From an uncultured Saprospiraceae bacterium (GTDB lineage: Bacteria; Bacteroidota; Bacteroidia; Chitinophagales; Saprospiraceae): a DNA stretch of 64,000 bases. Both the position numbers and the translations under genes were made by a program. The DNA lies in assembly GCA_937139495.1 (NCBI GenBank), contig CAKZQC010000006.1:62001-126000 (forward strand), read 5' to 3'. Shown here in pieces: positions 25,564 through 35,828 of the stretch. Below the pieces are notes generated by a model that saw only the letters and a list, made by a program, of their open reading frames with translations, did no database searches and had not been told where the DNA came from. Numbering within the stretch: position 1 is the stretch's first letter; each line of letters starts with the position of its first letter.

Positions 25564-26793
25564 ATGTCAGAAGCAAAACCAAGATTAACCCGCTTGACGG
25601 CTATCTTGACACAGCTACAATCCAAGCGACTAATCACCGCCAATGAGATAGCACAACGCCACAAGGTGAGCATTAGAACCATCTATCGAGATATTCGCAC
25701 CTTGGAGCAATCAGGGGTGCCAATCGTAACCGAAGAGGGCAAAGGCTACCGCCTAATGGAAGGTTATCAATTGCCGCCTGTTATGTTTACAGAAGCGGAA
25801 GCGAATGCTTTGATTACGGCACAGCAAATCATAGCAAATAATGCGGACCAATCTTTGGCAGAACAATATCAATTGGCGATTGACAAAGTCAAATCTATAT
25901 TGCAATACCAACAGAAAGATAAATCGGAATTGCTGGCAGAGCGAATGCAAGTCAGAATGCCCAATGCAGTTCAGAAAACAAGCAATTACTTGATGGGATT
26001 ACAGCTCGCTATCACCAACTACCAAGTATTAGAAATAGATTATTTTTCGTTGCAGGAAAAAGCGACAAAAAGAACGATAGAGCCATTTGCACTCATTCAT
26101 ACACAAGGCAACAATTGGGTATTGGTGGCACACTGTCAATTGAGAGCAGCTTTTAGAATATTTCGGCTCGACCGAATCCAAGTACTGCAAGAAACAGGCA
26201 GAAATTTTGAACCACATGAACTGACCTTGCAACAATACTTTGAGGAAGCCAGAAAAAAATGGCAACAAAATCAGACCCCTGACATAGGGTTGACATCGGC
26301 GACGGTTACCTTTGTAGCGAACCAAAAAATAAGAAACATGAAAAAAGTAACCATTGAGCCATTTCACGTCATTGGAATCAAAGTAAAAACTGCTAACGAC
26401 GGAAGTGCCGCTCAAGACATTCCACAATTGTGGCAACGCTTCATGACCGAACAAATCGCTTCTAAAATTCCGAATAAAATAAGCGAAGAGGTGCTTTGTA
26501 TTTATACCAATTATGAAGGCGACCACACGCAGCCCTATGATACTATTTTGGGCTGTAAGGTTAGTAGCCTCGACCATATTCCAGCAGGTTTGGTTGGGCA
26601 AAGCTTTGAAGCAAGTAGCTACGTACCATTTGTTTCTAAAGGCGACATGATCAATGGTGCACTGTACCAAACGTGGTTAGAAATCTGGAAAACAGATTTG
26701 AAACGAACCTACACGGCAGATTTTGAAGTGCATGGTCTCAAAGCAATGAACCCGAACGATGCAGAAGTAGATATTTTTGTAGGGGTCGAGTAA
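25564..26793 (+). CDS. WYL-domain transcriptional regulator fused to a GyrI-like effector-binding domain
   Basis: 409 residues. An N-terminal winged HTH of the DeoR/HTH_11 kind (LITANEIAQRHKVSIRTIYR) recognises DNA. Next comes a WYL domain (about 140-225) with TKRTIEPFALIHTQGNNWVL and RAAFRIFRLDRI. The last 170 residues, from VTIEPFHVIGIKVKT to AEVDIFVGVE, look like an AraC-effector/GyrI-like ligand-binding domain. WYL regulators with HTH are common; the added GyrI-like half is unusual and suggests response to a small molecule. Third gene of its run. The stop is followed by a copy of the 15-bp repeat and a two-way terminator. Confidence 0.88.
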   Translation: MSEAKPRLTRLTAILTQLQSKRLITANEIAQRHKVSIRTIYRDIRTLEQSGVPIVTEEGKGYRLMEGYQLPPVMFTEAEANALITAQQIIANNADQSLAEQYQLAIDKVKSILQYQQKDKSELLAERMQVRMPNAVQKTSNYLMGLQLAITNYQVLEIDYFSLQEKATKRTIEPFALIHTQGNNWVLVAHCQLRAAFRIFRLDRIQVLQETGRNFEPHELTLQQYFEEARKKWQQNQTPDIGLTSATVTFVANQKIRNMKKVTIEPFHVIGIKVKTANDGSAAQDIPQLWQRFMTEQIASKIPNKISEEVLCIYTNYEGDHTQPYDTILGCKVSSLDHIPAGLVGQSFEASSYVPFVSKGDMINGALYQTWLEIWKTDLKRTYTADFEVHGLKAMNPNDAEVDIFVGVE

Positions 26794-26801
26794 GATAATT
26801 T

Positions 26802-26816
26802 TTAGACATGCTCTAA
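26802..26816 (+). repeat. Copy of the dispersed 15-bp near-palindrome
   Basis: Exact TTAGACATGCTCTAA, 9 bases after the stop of the WYL regulator and just before the terminator hairpin. Confidence 0.75.
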
Positions 26817-26824
26817 ACGAAAAA

Positions 26825-26863
26825 AAAGGCAAACATTTCAATCAAGAAATGTTTGCCTTTTTC
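26825..26863. terminator. Bidirectional terminator between the WYL regulator and metH
   Basis: AAAGGCAAACATTTC pairs perfectly with GAAATGTTTGCCTTT around AATCAA, with A and T runs outside. It serves both convergent genes. Confidence 0.92.
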
Positions 26864-26890
26864 CTATTTTATACCTAGCCTTTCGGTAAA

Positions 26891-29800
26891 TTAAATATCA
26901 TAATTCAAGACAGGCATCAACCAGCGTTCGGCTTCTTCTTTGTTCATGCCTTTACGCTCTGCGTAATTTTCTACTTGGTCTTTTTCGATATTGCCCAAGC
27001 CAAAATATTTGGAATCGGGATGCGAAAAATACCAGCCACTAACGGAAGCTGCAGGATACATGGCACAAGATTCTGTTAAGAAAATTCCTGTTTGGTTTTT
27101 GACGTCCAGCATCTCAAACAAGGTACGTTTTTCGGTATGTTCTGGACACGCAGGATAACCTGGTGCAGGACGAATACCTACGTACTTTTCTTTGATTAAC
27201 GATTCGTTATCGAGTTCTTCTGATTCGACATAACCCCAATGCTGCAAGCGTACTTGCTCGTGCATATATTCAGCGAAAGCTTCCGCAAAACGATCTGCTA
27301 ATGCTTTGAGCATAATAGCGTTGTAATCGTCTAGGTTTGCTTCAAACTCTTTTACTTTTTCTTCGATATTACCACCTGCCGTTACGGCAAAACCACCAAT
27401 ATAGTCTTTTAGCCCTGTCTCCTTAGGAGCAATAAAATCCGTCAAGCAATAATTAGCTTGCCCTGGAGCTTTTTGGCGTTGCTGACGTAAGTTGTGCAGC
27501 GTATAAGCGACTTCATTTCTATCTTCATTGGTATAGACCTCTATGTCATCATCATTGACACTATTGGCAGGGAAAAAGCCAATGACGGCACTGGCTTCTA
27601 TCCATTTGCCTGCTATGATTTGATCCAGTAGCTCCAGCGCTTCCTTGTAGAGTTTGGTACATTCTACCCCTACTATTTCATCTTCGAGTATGGCAGGAAA
27701 TTTACCACGCAATTGCCAAGAGGCAAAAAATGGCGTCCAATCAATATACTCTTTCAGTATATTCAAATCAAAGTTCTCAAAGCTTTTGATGCCTACAAAT
27801 GCTGGGGTAGGAGGGGTATAAGTGTCCCAATCTAGCTGTAGTTTGTTTGCTTTAGCTTTGTTGTGTGTCAAATATTTTTTGGCAGATTTACGATTGCCAC
27901 GTTGCAAGCGGACGCGTTCAAATTCGTCTCGAATGCCTTGTACATACGCATTTCTATCTTCTTCTTTGTCGTTGAGGAGCGAACTCGCTACCGTTACTGA
28001 GCGAGAAGCATCAAGTACATGTACGACAATATTATTGGTGTATTGTGGTTCTATTTTGACGGCAGTGTGTGTCTTGGAAGTAGTCGCGCCGCCTACCATC
28101 AATGGCAAGTGGAAATCTTGGCGCTGCATTTCTTTTGCTACATACACCATTTCGTCTAGCGAAGGCGTAATCAAACCACTCAAACCAATGATATCCACAT
28201 CATGTTTGCGAGCGGCTTTTAGGATATTATCGCAAGAGACCATCACCCCAATATCAATAATCTCAAAGTTATTGCAAGCCAAAACAATACCGACAATATT
28301 TTTGCCAATATCATGGACATCGCCCTTGACGGTCGCCATCAATATTTTGCCTTTAGAGCTTCTGCCCGAAGCTGCTTTTTGAGCCTCAATAAATGGGGTC
28401 AAATAAGCAACAGCTTGTTTCATGACACGAGCCGACTTCACGACCTGTGGCAAGAACATTTTGCCCGAGCCAAAGAGGTCACCTACTACGTTCATACCAG
28501 CCATCAATGGCTCCTCAATCACAACCAATGGATTGACATATTTTTGGTGTGCTTCAGTAGTATCTTCTACAATATAATCGGTAATTCCTTTGACCAAAGA
28601 GTGTGTCAAACGCTCTTCTACGGTGCCATTTCTCCACGAAAGATCAATGACGCGTTTTTTGCCACCACCTGTTACTGTTTCGGCATATTCCATTAGCTTT
28701 TCGGTCGCATCAGGGTTTTTGTTGAAGAGTAGGTCTTCTACCAACTTGAGCAATTCGGCAGGAATATCGTCATATACTTCGATCATACCCGCATTGACAA
28801 TCCCCATATCGAGTCCTGCACGAGTAGCATGATACAAGAATACAGAATGTATCGCTTCCCGAATGACATTATTGCCACGGAAAGAGAACGAAATATTACT
28901 AACCCCGCCCGATATTTTGGCAAGCGGCATCAGTTCTTTTATTTGCTTACAAGCTTCGATGAAATAGATACCATAGTTGGCGTGTTCTTCTATCCCTGTG
29001 CCAATGGCAAATATATTAGGATCAAAAATAATATCTTGTGGTTTGACACCAACATTTTCGGTCAATATCTTATAAGCACGGTGGCAAATTTCCACTTTGC
29101 GCTCAGTGGTATCGGCTTGTCCTTCTTCGTCAAAAGCCATGACAATCATAGCAGCACCATAGCGTTGCACCAATTTGGCACGCTCAATAAAGGCCTCTTC
29201 GCCTTCTTTCATCGAAATCGAATTGACAATGGATTTGCCTTGTACGCATTTCAAGCCTGCTTCAATCACTTCCCACTTGGAAGAATCAATCATAATCGGC
29301 AAGCGAGAAATATCAGGCTCGGCAGCTATCAAGTTCAAGAAAGTGACCATGGCTTCTTTTGAATCCAACAGTCCTTCGTCCATATTGACATCAATGACTT
29401 GGGCACCGCCTTCTACTTGGTGGCGAGCTACGGAGAGTGCTTCTTCGTAGTTGCCGTTCTTGATGAGTCGAGCAAACTTGCGAGAACCTGTCACGTTGGT
29501 TCGCTCTCCAATATTGATGAAATTAAGTTCTTCTCTTACGATTAATGGCTCCAATCCAGCGTAGGTGCTATAAGTGCTGCCTGCTATTTTTTTGCGAGGA
29601 GTGACACCTGCTACCACTTCTGCCATCGCTTGGATATGCTCTGGCGAAGTGCCACAGCAACCACCAATAATATTGACAAAACCAGAAGTAGCAAAGTCTT
29701 TGATATAGCGACCCATTTCAGCCCCATCTTGGTCGTATTCGCCAAATTCATTGGGCAAACCTGCATTGGGATAAGCCGAAATGTAACAATCTGCCATTTT

Positions 29801-30610
29801 GGAAAGTGCCTCGACGTGCGGACGCATTTCAGTTGCGCCCAAAGCACAGTTCAGCCCGACACTAAATAAGTTGGCGTGGCTCACCGAAATCCAAAAAGCT
29901 TCTGCTGTTTGTCCTGACAAGGTACGTCCAGAAGCATCTGTAATCGTACCTGATACCATGATTGGATATTTGCGACCCAACTCTTCGCACAATTTATCGA
30001 CAGCAAATAGTGCCGCCTTACAGTTAAGCGTATCAAAGACAGTTTCTATCAAAAACAAGTCAATACCGCCTTCTACCAAACCTTTAGCTTGCTCATAATA
30101 AGCTGCCAATAATTGGTCGAATGTAATGGCACGAAAACCAGGGCTATTCACATCTGGTGAGAGCGAAGCGGTTTTGTTGGTTGGTCCTATTGCACCTGCT
30201 ACAAACCTTGGTTTGTCAGGGTTTAGATTGCTATAATAATCTGCGGCACGTCTAGCACATTGAGCGGCTGCTACATTCATTTCGTATGCCACTTCGGGCA
30301 TATTATAATCTTCTTGCGAAATGCTAGTGGCATTAAACGTGTTGGTCTCGATAATATCGGCACCTGCTTCCAAATAGGCTTTATGTATATTCTCAATCAC
30401 ATCTGGACGAGTGATACACAACAAGTCGTTATTACCTTTCAGGTCGGAAGGATAATCTTCGAAGCGGTCGCCTCTATAATCTTTTTCGGTCAAGCGATAT
30501 TCTTGAATCATCGTACCCATGGCACCATCAATGACAAGAATACGTTCGGCGACAGCTTGATGCAATAGTGCCGTTCTATCAGTGGTATTTTTGGTGGTCA
30601 ATACACTCAT
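26891..30610 (-). CDS. metH: Cobalamin-dependent methionine synthase MetH
   Basis: Full-length 1239-residue enzyme that methylates homocysteine with methyltetrahydrofolate through B12. The homocysteine domain starts [15 protein letters not shown] and has zinc ligands at GLNCALGA and [11 protein letters not shown] (about 318). The pterin domain follows from [14 protein letters not shown]. The B12-binding motif with the lower-ligand His is [14 protein letters not shown] (about 760). The C-terminal reactivation domain has [15 protein letters not shown] (about 1147). All modules are present. The gene has its own promoter-like box upstream and a palindrome in the leader. I saw no cobalamin or SAM riboswitch in the 190-base leader. 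Confidence 0.98.
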   Translation of the reverse strand: MSVLTTKNTTDRTALLHQAVAERILVIDGAMGTMIQEYRLTEKDYRGDRFEDYPSDLKGNNDLLCITRPDVIENIHKAYLEAGADIIETNTFNATSISQEDYNMPEVAYEMNVAAAQCARRAADYYSNLNPDKPRFVAGAIGPTNKTASLSPDVNSPGFRAITFDQLLAAYYEQAKGLVEGGIDLFLIETVFDTLNCKAALFAVDKLCEELGRKYPIMVSGTITDASGRTLSGQTAEAFWISVSHANLFSVGLNCALGATEMRPHVEALSKMADCYISAYPNAGLPNEFGEYDQDGAEMGRYIKDFATSGFVNIIGGCCGTSPEHIQAMAEVVAGVTPRKKIAGSTYSTYAGLEPLIVREELNFINIGERTNVTGSRKFARLIKNGNYEEALSVARHQVEGGAQVIDVNMDEGLLDSKEAMVTFLNLIAAEPDISRLPIMIDSSKWEVIEAGLKCVQGKSIVNSISMKEGEEAFIERAKLVQRYGAAMIVMAFDEEGQADTTERKVEICHRAYKILTENVGVKPQDIIFDPNIFAIGTGIEEHANYGIYFIEACKQIKELMPLAKISGGVSNISFSFRGNNVIREAIHSVFLYHATRAGLDMGIVNAGMIEVYDDIPAELLKLVEDLLFNKNPDATEKLMEYAETVTGGGKKRVIDLSWRNGTVEERLTHSLVKGITDYIVEDTTEAHQKYVNPLVVIEEPLMAGMNVVGDLFGSGKMFLPQVVKSARVMKQAVAYLTPFIEAQKAASGRSSKGKILMATVKGDVHDIGKNIVGIVLACNNFEIIDIGVMVSCDNILKAARKHDVDIIGLSGLITPSLDEMVYVAKEMQRQDFHLPLMVGGATTSKTHTAVKIEPQYTNNIVVHVLDASRSVTVASSLLNDKEEDRNAYVQGIRDEFERVRLQRGNRKSAKKYLTHNKAKANKLQLDWDTYTPPTPAFVGIKSFENFDLNILKEYIDWTPFFASWQLRGKFPAILEDEIVGVECTKLYKEALELLDQIIAGKWIEASAVIGFFPANSVNDDDIEVYTNEDRNEVAYTLHNLRQQRQKAPGQANYCLTDFIAPKETGLKDYIGGFAVTAGGNIEEKVKEFEANLDDYNAIMLKALADRFAEAFAEYMHEQVRLQHWGYVESEELDNESLIKEKYVGIRPAPGYPACPEHTEKRTLFEMLDVKNQTGIFLTESCAMYPAASVSGWYFSHPDSKYFGLGNIEKDQVENYAERKGMNKEEAERWLMPVLNYDI

Positions 30611-30677
30611 TTATTTTTACTTTTTATAGTGGCAAACAACCTCCCCAACAGCTTTAAGAAAAGTAGTGAAGAATCAT

Positions 30678-30691
30678 TTGATAATTATCAA
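30678..30691 (-). promoter_or_regulatory. Palindrome in the metH leader
   Basis: TTGATAATTATCAA, a perfect 14-bp palindrome, lies between the putative metH minus-7 box and the start codon. It could be a repressor operator; the binding protein is unknown. Confidence 0.45.
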
Positions 30692-30707
30692 TCAAAAATT
30701 GGATAGG

Positions 30708-30715
30708 CAAAGATA
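30708..30715 (-). promoter_or_regulatory. Putative metH promoter minus-7 box
   Basis: TATCTTTG on the minus strand matches TAnnTTTG. The minus-33 element is weak. The leader would be about 95 nt and include the 14-bp palindrome. Confidence 0.5.
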
Positions 30716-30803
30716 CACAATCCTTTTTATTTAGAGAAGTCGGTACTATATGTTCCGAGAGTTCAGCAATCAAGTATTGGGAGAGACAAAACCAATCAAA
30801 AAA

Positions 30804-31601
30804 TTACTTTAACTCGCCTGCTAGTATAGCTTTCGCAATGTTTTTGACCTGCATCGGAAAATCCTTGCTGATAATCCATTTGAGTGTTTGGGGGTGTTTA
30901 TGTGCTTCCTCACCTTTGTTGCTACCAAAGTTAAAGATAATATTACCTACTTTGTTCTTTTTGAAACGACCCATAAAATCGACACTAGAAGGGTCGTTGG
31001 TAAAGTCGTGAATCGACTGCATATCATTTTTGACAGGCGTAGGCGTGACATTGCCATCGGCATCAATATGATCCTTATCTTGATAGGTTTGTATTTGTCC
31101 CCAAATGACTTCTGCGGTGGCTTTGGTGTCTGCCATGGCATCGTGTGCAGCGATTAGTTCTTTATTGCAATAAAATTTAAGAGCCGCTTTGAGGGTGCGA
31201 GGTTCCATCTTGTAGAAGACCTGCATCGCATCAATTACCTTGCGGTTGGTCATCGAAAAATCGTAACCTGCACGACCAAACTCTTCCGTTAGCATCGGAA
31301 TATCAAAACGTTTGAGGTTGTATCCGCCCAAATCAGCATCGCCAATAAACGCCAATAACTCTTCTGCTGTTTCTGCAAAGGTTGGTTTATTTCTAACCAT
31401 TTCTACTGTAATACCATGGACTGCTAGAGCATCAGGTTTGATGGGGTATTGCGGATTGATGAGTAGGTTTTTTTCTATCGGCTCACCGCCATCAGCAGGA
31501 TACTTGATGAGTGCAATCTGCATAATTCTATCCTTAACTACGTCTGCCCCTGTCGATTCGATATCAAATACAATAAGGTCTTTATCTAAATTGAAATTCA
31601 T
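30804..31601 (-). CDS. DnaQ-like DEDDh 3'-5' exonuclease
   Basis: 265 residues from ATG at 31599-31601. The catalytic motifs are VFDIESTGAD (Asp, Glu), NLKRFDIPML (Asp) and AHDAMADTKAT (His, Asp). The C-terminal 60 residues (RFKKNKVGNIIFNFGSNKG) form a small extra domain seen in Bacteroidota exonucleases of this type. The start overlaps the stop of the CHAT gene by ATGA, so translation is coupled. The longer reading starting with GTG at 31676 would run deep into the CHAT gene and is less likely. It should be a cytoplasmic housekeeping or repair nuclease. Confidence 0.9.
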   Translation of the reverse strand: MNFNLDKDLIVFDIESTGADVVKDRIMQIALIKYPADGGEPIEKNLLINPQYPIKPDALAVHGITVEMVRNKPTFAETAEELLAFIGDADLGGYNLKRFDIPMLTEEFGRAGYDFSMTNRKVIDAMQVFYKMEPRTLKAALKFYCNKELIAAHDAMADTKATAEVIWGQIQTYQDKDHIDADGNVTPTPVKNDMQSIHDFTNDPSSVDFMGRFKKNKVGNIIFNFGSNKGEEAHKHPQTLKWIISKDFPMQVKNIAKAILAGELK

Positions 31602-34549
31602 GATTTTTTCTTTTGGTAATAAATGAATAAGCTTGATAGAAATACTACCAAACTTATACTGGGCACAAGATACCACAAAAAATTAAAACCACTTGGCTTC
31701 AAATCCAAACTAGCAGTATTCCCTAACAAAATATAACCTGACCAAAAGTAAGGATGCGACCTAAAAGCAGACGCTTCGTCCAAATATTGACACTTTGCCA
31801 ATCGCAAAGCCGTGGCTTTATCTTGTGTATCGATGTGTTGATAGAAATTTTGCAATAGCTCACTACTCGACTGGTCGTTGACCTGCCACAGCGTAGTTAG
31901 TACCGTCGGTACACCGACCGCCATAAAATTACGAGCCAAACTCAATACCCCTTCACCTGCTTTCCATTCGCCAATACCTGTTTGGCAAGCACTCAGGGTG
32001 AGCATATCGGTTTGGAGCGGACAAGCAATGATTTGCGAAGCAACCAAAATAGACGTGTCGCTATCCCAATCGCTGAAATAAAGGCTTGCAGGCTTAGAAT
32101 AGTCATTAATAGAGGCTTGCCCATGCAGTGCCAAATGTACCAAGCCATAAGGAGCTTGGAGCTGTTCAAAACAACGTTTGGTAGCTTGTCGTTTGGTGTA
32201 GAAATCACCTGCAAAATGCGTTTGCAAATAGTGCAGTTCTTGCGTGGCGTGTGGCAAGTTGGGCAGCTTGCCATCAGGACGATAATCGGGTGCAAAAGCG
32301 GCTACAGCTGCTTGTTTTTTGTTGGTATGCTCATACTGTTGAGCAAAAAAAGTAGTGGCAGAATAAGCATAACTAATGGCTGTTTTTTTGACCAGATAAT
32401 CCAATTGATGAAAACCCGTAGGGTTATTTTTTAGGCTATTGGTCGTTGCCTCAAAAGGCAAATAATGCAATTTGCCATCAGGAATAATATGCACTCGTGG
32501 CAATAATCGTTCTGGCAGTAGTTGTTGGCGAATTTGATACGCTATTTTTTGATATTGTTGGCATGCTTTTTCCAAATCTTCTTTGCTGGTTTCTAGTTGG
32601 GTAAGCTGTGCTACAAACTGCTCTAGGGGTTGCTCGAAATTCAATTTTATAGCGGTCAATTGACAAGAATTGTGCTCCAAAACTAAGCGATACAAATCGG
32701 TATTGCCATAAAAATAACTAATGATTTGACTGCTGTCTTTGACTAGCTTCTGTTGCAGTTTAGAGAGCTCAATACAGGTGTAACCTACTATTTTTTGATT
32801 GGAAAAATGCTGCTGATAAAACTGCTGTAAGGCTTGTTTCTTTTGTATCAATAAAGGGGATACAGCTTGCGAAAAATCCGTGTTGGTAGCCGAGGACGTA
32901 TATTGTAGAAACTGTGCTTCGAGCAATTGTAAATCGGCTTTTAGTTGATAATATTGCTGTTGCAATGCAGGCGACAATTGTTGTATTTGTTGCCTTTTTT
33001 GTAAGGTAAATTGTAGGGCAACAGCTTTGTTATATTCCATCAGTCGTAGTGCTTCCTGCAAGTAGATAGGGTCGTGCTTTTTCTGCTCCAATTGCAAGCA
33101 AACTTTGAGACCATAGTTGCAGACAATACGAATGCCTTCTGTCAGTAAGTGTTGGTCACTTTCTATGACCAAATCACGCATAGCACGGTCAAGTACGGCA
33201 GGCAATAAAGACAGTTTATCAAAAGCTACTGCTTGAGCGTCAATATCCAAATAACTACTCACTTTGAGTTGTGCGGACAATACCCGAAACCACAAAATGG
33301 AAGGAATAGATAGGCTGCTGTCGGTACTTATTTTCCATGCCAATTGGCTCGCCTGCCAAGCAGCCAAATAGTTGCCTTGTTGTTCTAGAAACAAACATTG
33401 GTCAAGATACAATTTGATAAAATCAATAGGCGTGCTAGTGGGCAGTTTTTGTTTGGCAAGTATTGATTTTTGTAGCCAATAATTTGCTTTGTCAAAATTG
33501 CCTTTCTTTTGCTCCATACGAGCCAATAGCCACCAATTATTCGCTATTTCCAAGGCATAACGGTTTGATGCTACAGCATAATTTTTCAGAGATTGATCCA
33601 GCCACCTTTCAGCTTCCAATAAGTTGTCATTGCAATAATGCAAGTACCCCAACTGATACTCGGCAGCTGCTATTGGAGCGAGCGGCAGAGGTGCTACTCG
33701 CTGCAATATATCTAAGCTTTTTTGTTCAAAAAGTATCGCTTGTGGAATGTCATTCAGTTGATTGTAACAAATACTAATATTGCTGTACGTATTCGCCAAA
33801 GAAACATGATTAGGGTGGTGTATTGCTTGGCGAATACCGACTACTTTTTGGTGGTACGCCAACGACTGAATTGGGCGGTATTGCTTATCGGCAATCGAGG
33901 CTAAGTTGTTGTATATTCTAGCCAGCCACTCTTGCGATAGCTTCTGTGTGTGCTGCTGATAAAATGCTTCGGCAGCCAGCAAGGTTGCTTCTGCTGCGGG
34001 CATATCCAGTTGTTCTGCCGCAACACTGCTTTGCAAAAGTTGTATTTTTAGGACAACTTTAGGTGGTATATTTGCATTTTTTTGATAGGTGGTCAATGCT
34101 TTTTCTGTCCATGTTTTGGTCTCATCTAGTTGACGGAGTAGGTAGTAGGTTTGAGCAATAAAAAGCTGTGCGGAAGCACACTCAGAATGTGCCGTACCCA
34201 ATGCTTTTTCGTAGTTGGTGAGTGCTTTTTTGGCTGCTGCCAATGCTAGATTGTATTGTGATAAGCTTCTGTAAATACCTGCTAGATTGTAGTGGGCATT
34301 GCCTCGTTTTTCGGTTGCTTCTGGGAGCAATCTTATTTCTCGTTGGGTGGCTCGAAGCGCTTGGTCGTATTCTTGCTGTTGTACGTATTTTATCGTCAAT
34401 TGGTGATAGATAGTTGCCAAACTATCATTGCTCAAAGCCGTGTTTTTTGTGTAGGTTTCTAGTTGTTCAATCGTCGATTCGTTTTGTGCCATCAGACCGA
34501 TTGGCAAACACAAAAAACACCACCACCACTTACAAAATAGCCTCTTCAT
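31598..34549 (-). CDS. TPR-CHAT caspase-like protein, exported and membrane-anchored
   Basis: 983 residues. Signal peptide (MKRLFCKWWWCFLCLPIGLMAQ), many TPR units to about 500, a coiled, Gln-rich linker (about 500-570), then a CHAT protease domain. The catalytic pair is His in HLALHG (about 805) and Cys in LSACQTG (about 852), with GVLSLARNFMAVGVPTVL and TTLWQVND as in the family. A TM helix and basic tail (LVVFLSSLFIYYQKKKS) end the chain, so the protease would face the periplasm. The gene overlaps the upstream cupin gene by 20 bases and the downstream exonuclease by 4. CHAT proteins are cysteine peptidases of the caspase/separase clan; the substrate is unknown. Confidence 0.9.
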   Translation of the reverse strand: MKRLFCKWWWCFLCLPIGLMAQNESTIEQLETYTKNTALSNDSLATIYHQLTIKYVQQQEYDQALRATQREIRLLPEATEKRGNAHYNLAGIYRSLSQYNLALAAAKKALTNYEKALGTAHSECASAQLFIAQTYYLLRQLDETKTWTEKALTTYQKNANIPPKVVLKIQLLQSSVAAEQLDMPAAEATLLAAEAFYQQHTQKLSQEWLARIYNNLASIADKQYRPIQSLAYHQKVVGIRQAIHHPNHVSLANTYSNISICYNQLNDIPQAILFEQKSLDILQRVAPLPLAPIAAAEYQLGYLHYCNDNLLEAERWLDQSLKNYAVASNRYALEIANNWWLLARMEQKKGNFDKANYWLQKSILAKQKLPTSTPIDFIKLYLDQCLFLEQQGNYLAAWQASQLAWKISTDSSLSIPSILWFRVLSAQLKVSSYLDIDAQAVAFDKLSLLPAVLDRAMRDLVIESDQHLLTEGIRIVCNYGLKVCLQLEQKKHDPIYLQEALRLMEYNKAVALQFTLQKRQQIQQLSPALQQQYYQLKADLQLLEAQFLQYTSSATNTDFSQAVSPLLIQKKQALQQFYQQHFSNQKIVGYTCIELSKLQQKLVKDSSQIISYFYGNTDLYRLVLEHNSCQLTAIKLNFEQPLEQFVAQLTQLETSKEDLEKACQQYQKIAYQIRQQLLPERLLPRVHIIPDGKLHYLPFEATTNSLKNNPTGFHQLDYLVKKTAISYAYSATTFFAQQYEHTNKKQAAVAAFAPDYRPDGKLPNLPHATQELHYLQTHFAGDFYTKRQATKRCFEQLQAPYGLVHLALHGQASINDYSKPASLYFSDWDSDTSILVASQIIACPLQTDMLTLSACQTGIGEWKAGEGVLSLARNFMAVGVPTVLTTLWQVNDQSSSELLQNFYQHIDTQDKATALRLAKCQYLDEASAFRSHPYFWSGYILLGNTASLDLKPSGFNFLWYLVPSISLVVFLSSLFIYYQKKKS

Positions 34550-34889
34550 GCTCTTGCCAATAAGGCTCTACAATACAAATGAATACCAAATCAACACTCC
34601 CTATATTTTCTATGTGTTGTGTCGCTTGGGCAGGCACCAAAAATATATCATCTTTGCCTACGGTTATGGTCTCTTCATTGACATACATAATGCCTTCACC
34701 TGCTAGTATGTAGTAGGTTTCGGAGCTGCTCAAGGTATGGGGCAGCGAAGCATTACCAACGGCTACACTTGCGTGTGCTACGCTGTATCCAATGGCTAAA
34801 TTATCTTGTTGGGGGTGCATTATTTCTCGTAGTCGAGTGGCATCGCCCGCTACAAATTCAGGACTGTCGCTAAGTTTTTTGTGAAACAT
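34530..34889 (-). CDS. Small cupin-domain protein
   Basis: 119-residue single cupin. The barrel motifs are HASVAVGNASLPHTLSSSE, followed by EGIMYVNEETITVGKDDIFL and QATQHIENIG. Metal-type ligands are partly present (His in PHTL, Glu near YYILAGEG, His in TQHI). It may be a metal-dependent enzyme or a sugar or ligand sensor; the size is too small for a two-domain enzyme. Its 3' end overlaps the start of the CHAT gene by 20 bases, and the membrane protein gene is 48 bases upstream. Confidence 0.85.
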   Translation of the reverse strand: MFHKKLSDSPEFVAGDATRLREIMHPQQDNLAIGYSVAHASVAVGNASLPHTLSSSETYYILAGEGIMYVNEETITVGKDDIFLVPAQATQHIENIGSVDLVFICIVEPYWQEHEEAIL

Positions 34890-34937
34890 GGGGTTTGGTT
34901 TTTTAGTTGGAATAAGGTTTTTTGTTTGAACAGCAAT

Positions 34938-35816
34938 CTAGTTGGCGATTCTTTTTTCTTCGTACCATTCGACCAAGCTACCTGCTAGCCAAATTTTGAA
35001 ATATAAGCGAACTAAAACAAAGCATTGCGATAGTAAAAAAGAGAGCCAAATCGTGCGGCTGTCTTGGATATAAATAAGTCCAGAAAGCCAATAATTGCCC
35101 AGTATTAGAATTGCCCAAAGGAGCATGAAAATAAAATAAAGTGTGTAGGTCTTAGCGAAATTTTTGACCGCAAAAGCCAATCCTGACCATGCTGCCGAAA
35201 GTATCCATTTTTTTTGCTCGCTGACCAAAATAACTTTGCTACAATCTTGCCACATAAACACCAAGCTAGCCAGTAAGATATAGACGGGCGTTAGCCAACT
35301 AAAGTGAAATAAAATGGTTTTTTCGCAATCCAGTGCAAACAAAGAAAAGCCACTTGTCAATTGATATAAAATGAAGATATAAACACTAAGTAGCAGTCCA
35401 TGCAGCAGCATAAAAAATAAGGAGAGCCGCAATATTCGACCTCCAAAAACGATACAGCTTTTCCAAAACAAAGCAAAATCATAGCGTTGCGGAGCTTCTA
35501 CCAAGATAGCTAAATAACCGCCTGTTAGGTAAGAGAGGATTAGAAATACGATGCCTATCGCAATCAACGATTGTTCAAAAAAAGTAGCAAAAGCACCCAA
35601 ATAGGTATTCTTGAAATCATTGAGGAAGGTATAATTAAATCCCTCGACCAAGTCGCCCAATAGCATCGAATGACCAACGGTGTTGGCAAATAATTGATGG
35701 AACGGATAGGCAATACCTGTTGCGGCTATTAGCAGCACCAAATAGAGTAACCAAACTACTTTTTGGTATCGCCAAGTAGCAGATAATCCTGTTTTGATAA
35801 TAGAAAAAATGGTCAT
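34938..35816 (-). CDS. Polytopic membrane protein, function unknown
   Basis: 292 residues with about six hydrophobic segments, for example KVVWLLYLVLLIAATGIAYPF, LIAIGIVFLILSYLTGGYL, LFFMLLHGLLLSVYIFIL and TLYFIFMLLWAILILGNYW. It begins with FSIIKTGLSATWRYQKVVW, common in Bacteroidota membrane proteins of unknown role. No transport or enzyme motif is visible. It starts 12 bases after the M1 peptidase stop and so is probably in the same transcript. Confidence 0.75.
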   Translation of the reverse strand: MTIFSIIKTGLSATWRYQKVVWLLYLVLLIAATGIAYPFHQLFANTVGHSMLLGDLVEGFNYTFLNDFKNTYLGAFATFFEQSLIAIGIVFLILSYLTGGYLAILVEAPQRYDFALFWKSCIVFGGRILRLSLFFMLLHGLLLSVYIFILYQLTSGFSLFALDCEKTILFHFSWLTPVYILLASLVFMWQDCSKVILVSEQKKWILSAAWSGLAFAVKNFAKTYTLYFIFMLLWAILILGNYWLSGLIYIQDSRTIWLSFLLSQCFVLVRLYFKIWLAGSLVEWYEEKRIAN

Positions 35817-35828
35817 GCTAAAGCAGAT

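Noticed and set aside
30611..30803. Cobalamin or SAM riboswitch before metH
   Set aside because: No B12-box or SAM-type conserved core was recognised; only a palindrome and a promoter-like box are seen.
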